Source of the DNA: Heterotrichella gracilis
Lineage: Eukaryota; Sar; Xanthophyceae; Tribonematales; Xanthonemataceae
Assembly: GCA_032358255.1 (NCBI GenBank)
Contig: JAULBX010010103.1
Coordinates: forward strand, 43,886 to 107,885
DNA: 64,000 nt
Reading direction: 5' to 3'
Shown: in pieces, positions 63,701 to 64,000 of the stretch
How positions within the stretch are numbered: the stretch's first letter is position 1
Layout: each line of letters starts with the position of its first letter
Notes under the pieces: model-generated
What the model was told of the DNA's origin: nothing
The model's input: only the letters and a program-made list of their open reading frames with translations
The model's database searches: none
Made by a program: the position numbers and the translations under genes

Positions 63701-64000
63701 CATTTATGCCCACCTCTTTCGCCACCCGCAGGACTCCCCCAACAGGGCTGGCATCATGGGTAGCAAGGCAGTGGGTGAACCCCCGCTGCTCCTCTCCACA
63801 TCGGTCGCTTGCGCCCTGCAGCAGGCCATCAACTCCGCCCGAGCAGCCGCACCCCTCACTGTCGCCTCAGCCAATGGTGCCATGGCCAATGGCAAGGCGG
63901 GGGCCAAGGGTGGGGTGGTGGGTGGGGGGGTGTATGCGCCCCTCTTCCCCCCTGCCAAGGTGGGGAAGGTCAGGCAGCTGTGTGGGGCGGGGAGTGTGGC
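21774..64000 (+). CDS. AO: Plant-type molybdenum aldehyde oxidase (3' end beyond window)
   Basis: Oxidises aldehydes to acids with O2; uses two 2Fe-2S centres, FAD and molybdopterin. Exons: 21774-21866, 22213-22288, 24859-24978, 25524-25714, 31764-31880, 38353-38559, 39362-39627, 40209-40465, 40802-40998, 41388-41619, 42086-42294, 47367-47487, 47790-48044, 52366-52463, 55425-55619, 57289-57481, 59114-59208, 59370-59582, 59786-59932, 60112-60243, 60519-60648, 60987-61063, 61984-62148, 63732-64000. All phases close. Motifs: CNEGGCGAC; AGFHASQCGFCTPG; LCRCTGYRPIVDACK; DIEDLGLN; FAD site LVAGNTGSGVYK; AATLGGNLVLA; LLQASGEALY; GGGFGGKATR; MRAPGQ; EMGQGLHTK; FDCGISMNPAVDIGQIEGAF; TWTYKIPG; VGEPPLLL with the likely catalytic Glu. 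GNTGxG and MRAPG are oxidase-type, not xanthine-dehydrogenase-type (GNTE, RGFGG). Exon 23 has no canonical donor. About 1351 residues are seen, near full length. Substrate unknown. Confidence 0.94.
22430..22470 (+). pseudogene. Copy of the end of aldehyde oxidase exon 2
   Basis: 'ggaggtgtggaggcaagacc' followed by 'ccgtcacag|gtacacatgg' repeats the 3' end of exon 2 and its donor, about 172 bp downstream of the original. It lacks the Fe-S cysteine codons. Confidence 0.75.
22530..22690. repeat. Inverted-repeat hairpin, about 60-bp arms
   Basis: The left arm contains 'gcgaatactccccacaatgt' and the right arm contains 'acatggtggggagtattcac'. The centre holds 'gggatgcccaatgccattgg'. The right arm resembles the start of the same intron (gtacgacatgg ... 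ggtggggagg), so the hairpin probably arose from local inverted duplication of exon-2/intron-2 sequence. Confidence 0.75.
23341..24155. repeat. Tandem pair of ~380-bp foldback elements
   Basis: Element 1 is about 23341-23711 and element 2 about 23774-24155; they are diverged direct repeats of each other. Within each, the ends pair: 'gcgccaaatcaacaacatgc' at the left of element 2 with 'gcctgttgttgactctagcg' at its right. Inner parts pair too (gggtgacaaagcacttgaag with ttcaatgctttatcaccc). TTTAGGG repeats (23714-23740) separate the two. No coding capacity was seen. Confidence 0.75.
24483..24756 (+). pseudogene. Two decayed copies of aldehyde oxidase exon 3
   Basis: Copies at 24483-24560 and 24672-24755 precede the genuine exon (24859). 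They encode the CLAPAGS and GCHVYT parts with substitutions (LNSCLAPAGSMTSCHIYTP in the second). Both break off before the EGLGSSGTAF codons. The first is preceded by cctcacag. The copies are spaced about 188 bp apart, and the intact one is last. Confidence 0.8.
25088..25215. repeat. Small inverted-repeat hairpin in aldehyde oxidase intron 3
   Basis: 'atgccgcattgcagaaacac' pairs with 'tgtttctgcattgcggcata', with looser pairing outward to 'ctatgtatgt' and 'acatgtatac'. Arm length is about 40 bp, with a loop of about 40 bases. Confidence 0.7.
25323..25413 (+). pseudogene. Copy of the start of aldehyde oxidase exon 4 lacking the CGFC cluster
   Basis: This follows an acceptor-like tatcag and encodes RIAGFHASQCA, then, after a frameshifting deletion, material equivalent to ACHAAMQKAH. 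The codons of the second Fe-S motif (CGFC) are damaged, so use of this copy would inactivate the enzyme. Confidence 0.8.
26473..26560 (+). pseudogene. Copy of the end of aldehyde oxidase exon 4
   Basis: The segment from 'aaggacatgcaggcg' to 'gtggacgcatgcaag|gtggg' matches 25639-25720. The LCRCTG codons have changed to a form in which only one Cys can be read. The donor is intact. The same 'gcatgcaagg' end recurs at the edge of the hairpins further downstream. Confidence 0.7.
26700..27340 (-). other. Possible remnant of a transposon-derived coding region, minus strand
   Basis: The minus-strand frame from about 27294 to 26905 contains a Cys/His-containing string (KTKCLQFGLCIHCKRTTK) preceded by IFVRKPCFFTIPL. 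This loosely recalls the Cys-rich C-terminal tails of some transposases. The frame is short and interrupted, with no DDE residues identified. I list it as a hint only; it may be chance. Confidence 0.15.
27838..29790. repeat. Array of five related ~225-bp foldback hairpins in aldehyde oxidase intron 4
   Basis: Units at about 27838-28061, 28382-28613, 28784-29022, 29180-29402 and 29553-29782, with a weaker relative near 26150-26380. Each begins with CCAAACC plus 'gcatgc'-like bases and ends with the complement (gcaaggtttggcc). The middle holds 'tgcgaggctgactggggcaa' and an opposite strand 'cattgcccctgtcacac'. Arms are about 100-115 bp. Between units a second small palindrome recurs (gtttggcctg ... 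caggccaaac). The units are diverged, so the array is not recent. Confidence 0.75.
30223..30586. repeat. Foldback hairpin with ~100-bp arms
   Basis: 'ccagttgcagggcaaggtgt' with the following 'aggctattgcccactcggcc' pairs with 'gggtgctagcctacacgttg' and 'ccctgcaaacc' at the right end. The interior contains additional copies of a 'caaagctacat' motif in both orientations. A 146-codon forward open frame overlaps it but shows no domain. Confidence 0.7.
31179..31401. repeat. Foldback hairpin with ~85-bp arms
   Basis: 'ggtacctgccaagcaatggc' pairs with 'gccattacttggcaggcacc'. Internally, 'gcagcaacaatattgtgcac' pairs with 'gtgcacagtatggttgctgt'. The terminal loop is about 45 bases, around 'gatgcatgccatggc'. 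It lies about 360 bp before aldehyde oxidase exon 5. Confidence 0.75.
32275..33310. repeat. Four related ~125-bp foldback hairpins
   Basis: Units at 32275-32400, 32426-32548, 32827-32956 and 33180-33310. The arms start with 'atgcacacttggacaaggg'-like bases and end with the complement 'cattgttcaagtgtatacag'. The loop is 'gtcgtggctgggtatgttca'-like, flanked by gtttctgtc and gacagaaac. Spacer repeats of the type 'cggcccggggcactacctgt' alternate with the hairpins. Single stems of ~55 bp with a short loop resemble small-RNA precursors in shape. Expression is unknown. Confidence 0.8.
34130..35580. repeat. Duplicated composite block of three hairpins
   Basis: Block 1 holds hairpins at about 34140-34284, 34330-34390 and 34419-34572. 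Block 2 repeats the order at about 35125-35293, 35325-35385 and 35416-35578, offset about 990 bp. The middle hairpin of block 1 is almost loop-free: 'ccattgttcaagtatacata' is answered by 'tatgcctacttggacaatgg'. Its arm sequence is related to the arms of the 32-33 kb family. The outer stems include gttgttgcca and tggcaacaac pairs. Confidence 0.7.
36980..37690. repeat. ~264-bp tandem repeat, each unit itself partly self-complementary
   Basis: Units begin near 36995, 37258 and 37523 at 'gagagggtccc'-like bases. They share 'atggggagtgtggtgctgag' and 'atggtggtggca', then 'cacccagggcattcaagtga'. Within a unit, 'cactcaaacgccctagggtt' pairs loosely with the 'cccagggcattcaagt' part. Diverged relatives occur at about 36200-36610, 33700-33880 and 34780-35040. 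No coding signal was seen. Confidence 0.7.
38169..38240 (+). pseudogene. Copy of the start of aldehyde oxidase exon 6
   Basis: This follows a good acceptor (gtttccag) and encodes VHQSGGATWQHPITLRDLIA, in frame with the gene. It ends before the FAD-site codons and has no donor. The genuine copy begins at 38353. Confidence 0.8.
38648..38755 (+). pseudogene. Copy of the end of aldehyde oxidase exon 6 with donor
   Basis: This repeats 38460-38565 with few changes: NTGSGVYKDMWP, then VVVDLGRVADLKKIENKE, then gag|gtgagg. Its start is 'ggctaacacaggc', with no acceptor. The exon's 5' part is therefore copied upstream and its 3' part downstream of the intact exon. Confidence 0.8.
39098..39300 (+). pseudogene. 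Two copies of the start of aldehyde oxidase exon 7
   Basis: Copy 1 (39098-39155) follows an intact catcccag acceptor and encodes GGHIIGAGVTFTQLIDHL. Copy 2 (about 39178-39297) lacks the acceptor, has IIGAK followed by a TGA-containing frame, and extends to the PLAGMP codons. The genuine exon, at 39362, is the 3'-most. Confidence 0.8.
41298..41342 (+). pseudogene. Short copy of the start of aldehyde oxidase exon 10
   Basis: 'gcccagggtgaccccacact' followed by 'cctgcgcctgctgg' matches 41392-41425. It lies about 94 bp upstream, without a good acceptor. Confidence 0.65.
41700..41770 (+). pseudogene. Copy of the end of aldehyde oxidase exon 10 with donor
   Basis: 'gagggggcgctgtacggggc' followed by 'tctggtgttgtctacag|gtgg' matches 41583-41624 and keeps the donor. 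The intervening G/T-rich stretch also contains a shorter echo (cgctgctgtccacacgtggg). Confidence 0.75.
42533..43694. repeat. Two or three related ~240-280-bp foldback hairpins
   Basis: Clear units are 42533-42771 and 43418-43694; a looser relative is 42969-43233. Left arms carry 'caatgggtgttgggaggtcc' and right arms end in 'gacctggacctcccagcagc'-like bases followed by cattg. An inner pair is formed by 'gagtccatatgtccacaacg' and the following 'cgttgtagacacgtggactc'. Arms are over 100 bp. They lie in aldehyde oxidase intron 11. Confidence 0.75.
44570..44715. repeat. Short ~40-bp tandem repeat (gggtggttca)
   Basis: Four units start with 'ttgggtggttca' or a close variant (about 44569, 44609, 44654 and 44690). 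Each is followed by a pyrimidine-rich 'ccttccagg/cgccttcag'-like string. No coding meaning was seen. Confidence 0.65.
45840..46925. repeat. Three to four ~300-bp repeats with self-complementary ends
   Basis: The clear units are about 46125-46340, 46425-46640 and 46695-46925, with a more diverged one at 45840-46090. The left edge has 'aatccccatttccttggaga' and the right edge the complement 'aagcctaggagatggggatt'. The middle carries 'cttctgcgcagctgtcgcct'. The interval 46561-46630 is almost identical to 46261-46340. Confidence 0.75.
46339..46362. repeat. Homopolymer (G)24
   Basis: An uninterrupted run of 24 G at a unit edge of the 46-kb repeats. A second run of about 10 G is at 46639-46648, at the equivalent place of the next unit. 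The exact length may be uncertain because homopolymers are hard to sequence. Confidence 0.85.
49330..49552. repeat. Foldback hairpin with ~95-bp arms
   Basis: 'cacgatgttgaccatggggt' at the left pairs with 'acgccatggtcgatatggtg' at the right. Further in, 'tattgcacagcatggtactt' faces 'gtgctatgcggtacagtaac'. The loop is around the 'gtgtctgaaacatg' region. It lies in aldehyde oxidase intron 13. Confidence 0.7.
49960..51110. repeat. Array of about five foldback hairpins, ~200 bp each
   Basis: Units lie at about 49965-50165, 50195-50320, 50400-50560, 50605-50765 and 50790-50935, with a further one to about 51100. Left arms read 'agggcgagggttaccctccg', then gccatagcactctgccagg. The centre is 'gaggtgcacaaccgcagtgg'. 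Right arms give the complement (gagtgctatgcc ... accctcgccctcttcctgct). The first unit carries an expanded (TGCTATGCCA/TGCCATGCCA)n run at 50066-50122 in its right arm. Confidence 0.75.
51738..51890. repeat. Foldback hairpin built on telomere-like sequence
   Basis: 'ctaccctgaaccctaatgtg' with 'tagggtagtcggttcgatg' pairs with 'catcgcaccaactacctaca' and 'cattagggtttagg'. The arms are ~70 bp and the loop is only a few bases. Both edges consist of CCCTAA/TTAGGG bases. Confidence 0.75.
52560..53715 (+). repeat. Six decayed tandem copies of the GGFGGK (molybdopterin-loop) exon
   Basis: After the genuine exon 14 (52366-52463), copies start near 52571, 52755, 53030, 53201, 53390 and 53637. Each has a 'gtggttttggcgggaaggcc' core or a shortened form, then 'ggtggcggtgggggcagc', gcagcaac and a gagcag|gtggg-like donor. 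None begins with an acceptor. Each is preceded by 'ccctaaa(g/a)cg/gtgtgg'. In several copies the GGK codons are deleted. The spacing is 170-275 bp. Confidence 0.85.
54250..54880. repeat. Three tandem ~200-bp foldback hairpins
   Basis: Units at about 54250-54435, 54466-54660 and 54685-54880. The left arm has 'aaggaaaccctgctcgctaa'-like bases and 'gaagtcagtccggaaaccag'. The right arm has 'gagcagggtctgctttcccc', then ttgcaggctttgcatgg. The interior has 'gttggcaaatgtctgccacc'. The three copies are diverged but collinear. Confidence 0.75.
55255..55345 (+). pseudogene. Copy of the start of aldehyde oxidase exon 15
   Basis: 'gttgtaccagcgcagccgat' and then 'atgaggatggttgctggcag' matches 55428-55510, encoding a damaged FCQLSRADDMKMVAG. 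It ends at 'gtgggctgaaaccctaaacc', with telomere-like bases at the break. Confidence 0.75.
55720..56075 (+). pseudogene. Two decayed copies of the end of aldehyde oxidase exon 15
   Basis: The first (about 55723-55895) contains 'gtggcgctcaaagtcggggc' and the codons for MFEASETAS.IIES, with the donor tcg|gtgcgtgg. It even repeats the start of the intron. The second (about 55980-56075) is shorter and carries a poly-G run. The frames are broken in both. Confidence 0.8.
56119..56350. repeat. Foldback hairpin with ~100-bp arms
   Basis: 'gcatggccatgtgacttcgt' pairs with 'ctacatggccacgtgactgt'. 'acaatggagcttgcgaggct' pairs with 'gtatcttcacaagctccaca', and 'aagcaccaggctgattgagg' with 'ctcagcagccttgtgcttgg'. 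The central loop is near 'gccaggaccctggc'. It lies in aldehyde oxidase intron 15. Confidence 0.8.
56423..56529. repeat. High-identity inverted repeat with AT-rich loop
   Basis: 'gacaggtctgccacagggcg' followed by aattt pairs with aaatt and 'cgccctgtggcagagctgtc'. The ~35-bp arms are nearly perfect. The ~40-base interior is almost only A and T. The sequence composition differs from the surroundings, and it could be a small MITE-like insertion. No target-site duplication could be assigned. Confidence 0.75.
56915..57195 (+). pseudogene. Two copies of the MRAPG exon (exon 16) upstream of the genuine one
   Basis: Copy 1 (about 56915-56985) encodes KANISLPTPP..RARG-like residues with frame changes. 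Copy 2 (57090-57192) follows an intact cttcag acceptor and encodes GYCSPNASVDVKLCKANIPP, then MRAPGQFTGG. It loses similarity before the AIIEHIL codons and has no donor. The genuine exon is 57289-57481. Confidence 0.8.
57595..57900 (+). pseudogene. Two copies of the end of exon 16 with donor
   Basis: The first (57597-57706) resembles GGAIIE.ILKHVAWYLGNDGALV, then caccg|gtaagg, with a stop at the equivalent of NWM. The second (57812-57895) is more diverged and ends in cacct|gtgagg. Both keep donor-like ends and lack acceptors. Confidence 0.75.
57990..58165. repeat. Hairpin whose arms are a sense and an antisense copy of exon 16
   Basis: Left arm (about 58014-58080) and right arm (about 58087-58155) pair over ~65 bp, e.g. 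'gccattgggggtgcaacagt' with its opposite 'cattgttgccacccccaatg'-like bases. Read on the minus strand, the right arm aligns without gaps to 54 bases of exon 16 (the AIIEHILEHVASYLGTDG codons). Both share GCACATTTTGGAGCA and CACCGATGG; about 42 of 54 positions match by hand count. The left arm is a sense relative of the same segment. The hairpin thus arose by inverted duplication of coding sequence from this gene. Confidence 0.75.
58646..58822. repeat. Foldback hairpin with ~55-bp arms
   Basis: 'ggtgttgtgtgcgtgcgcac' at the left faces 'gtgcgcccgcactcaatgcc' at the right. 'accttgcacctccagaatgg' faces 'acttgaggtacaagcagtgt'. The interior contains 'ctagcacacaatgtcctctt'. It lies in aldehyde oxidase intron 16. 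Confidence 0.65.
58920..58990 (+). pseudogene. Copy of the start of aldehyde oxidase exon 17
   Basis: It follows an acceptor-like ccacgcag and reads 'gtgatgcaggggaggtcacc' then ttcgag, equivalent to GDAGEVTFEGPLT. It then diverges where the genuine exon (59114) has SCSEEMW. It lies about 180 bp upstream of the exon. Confidence 0.75.
60407..60470 (+). pseudogene. Copy of the start of aldehyde oxidase exon 21
   Basis: This follows gctgcag and encodes SHLTAVASYGGTEIGP before a TGA. It is 98% like 60519-60566 by eye. The genuine exon is the downstream copy. Confidence 0.85.
60720..60765. repeat. TTTAGGG telomere-type array
   Basis: Four perfect TTTAGGG units plus partial ones, in the 5' part of aldehyde oxidase intron 21. 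Similar perfect arrays occur at 23714-23740 and 61647-61675. They are interstitial, with coding exons on both sides, so this is not a chromosome end. Confidence 0.9.
60800..60900 (+). pseudogene. Copy of the end of aldehyde oxidase exon 21
   Basis: 'gccacccccctgttgaagaa' and then 'ttatggtgccgcatgcacag' through ctcacag|gtgc resembles 60580-60655. The LRYNLFGAACTEVEI codons are damaged, and the donor is kept. Confidence 0.7.
61105..61405 (+). pseudogene. Three decayed copies of the end of exon 22
   Basis: Copies lie at 61108-61158 (FDCGISMNPAWT, donor agatg), about 61215-61262 and 61352-61402 (FDCDSSMNPAVD.RP). Each is followed by sequence that also echoes the start of intron 22. Donor GT is retained only in part. 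Confidence 0.75.
61455..61640. repeat. Two adjacent short inverted repeats
   Basis: A perfect 13-bp stem (tgctaccacggca / tgccgtggtagca) spans about 61469-61516. A second stem spans 61527-61630: 'cactccaccatcaaccgtca' with 'tgacggtacaggagtg'. Confidence 0.7.
62180..62750 (+). pseudogene. Two decayed copies of aldehyde oxidase exon 23
   Basis: Copy 1 (about 62215-62290) reads ATFDPSTGLRDNIGIWIYNIE, then gtgagc. Copy 2 (about 62650-62742) reads ATFDPRSDWTDSIGMWMYNI, then PWEVNAALFK and a canonical donor aag|gtgagg. Both lack the IEGAFVMGMG codons and an acceptor. The genuine exon 23 has lost a normal donor, while copy 2 has one. Confidence 0.75.
62375..62972. repeat. Pair of related ~160-bp hairpins
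   Basis: Hairpin 1 pairs 62375-62437 with 62480-62543: 'gctgacactgccttcctgag' against 'ggaggagcagtgtcagctga'. Hairpin 2 pairs 62825-62886 with 62908-62970: 'gctgacactaccttccggag' against 'tcgggaaggcactatcagtt'. Loops are ~42 and ~21 bases. Exon-23 copies alternate with them, so exon copy and hairpin were duplicated together. Confidence 0.8.
63335..63640 (+). pseudogene. Two decayed copies of the catalytic-Glu exon (exon 24)
   Basis: Copy 1 (63340-63440) and copy 2 (63532-63640) both follow cacccgcag acceptors. Copy 1 encodes DSPNRAGIMSSKAGGEPP and then shifts frame after LLLSK. Copy 2 shifts frame or stops at GIT/GV... The intact exon begins at 63732. The spacing is about 195 bp, and the intact copy is the 3'-most. 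Confidence 0.85.

Noticed and set aside
21774-64000. Xanthine dehydrogenase as the identity of the large gene
   Set aside because: The family is shared, but the FAD motif is GNTGxG rather than GNTE and the Moco loop reads MRAPG rather than RGFGG. Exon 3-5 sequence also matches plant aldehyde oxidase best.

Overview
This window is nuclear DNA from a green-lineage eukaryote, most likely a green alga. It has intron-rich genes with GT-AG introns and TTTAGGG-type (plant-type) telomere-like motifs scattered through non-coding DNA. One gene is an extracellular-matrix-style proline-rich protein. Three others have plant-type relatives: an SnRK2-like kinase, an organelle-targeted RsmH and a plant-type aldehyde oxidase. 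No operons, bacterial signals, tRNA, rRNA or CRISPR were seen. I cannot name the species; a repeat-rich prasinophyte-like alga would fit, but that is only a guess.

Layout, all genes on the + strand: (1) about 427-7837, a proline-rich/SGNH (GDSL, PAF-acetylhydrolase-like) hydrolase, 5' end unresolved. (2) About 10161-14434, an SnRK2/SNF1-like Ser/Thr kinase, 5' end unresolved. (3) 16444-20546, rsmH/mraW (16S rRNA C1402 N4-methyltransferase family), 8 exons joining in frame to 377 aa with an N-terminal transit-like peptide. (4) 21774 to beyond 64000, a molybdenum-cofactor aldehyde oxidase, 24 exons recognised, about 1351 aa seen, cut by the window end. Spaces between genes are 1.2-2.3 kb and hold no gene I can support.

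The unusual part is the non-coding DNA. (a) Many exons are flanked by one to six partial, decayed tandem copies of themselves, usually copying an exon edge plus its splice site. (b) Introns often start with G-rich telomere-like sequence (GTAGGGTTTAGGG-like) and end with the complementary CCCTAAA-like sequence before the acceptor. (c) The large aldehyde oxidase introns are filled with long inverted-repeat hairpins (about 110-390 bp), many in tandem arrays of related copies. At least one hairpin (57990-58165) has both arms derived from exon 16 of the same gene. That is the arrangement expected when an inverted duplication of a coding exon founds a hairpin or small-RNA locus. These patterns recur in all four genes, which suggests a genome-wide duplication process rather than isolated events.

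Exon boundaries were found by hand from splice sites, reading phase and family similarity. Family identifications are strong. Some individual boundaries, noted per entry, are not.
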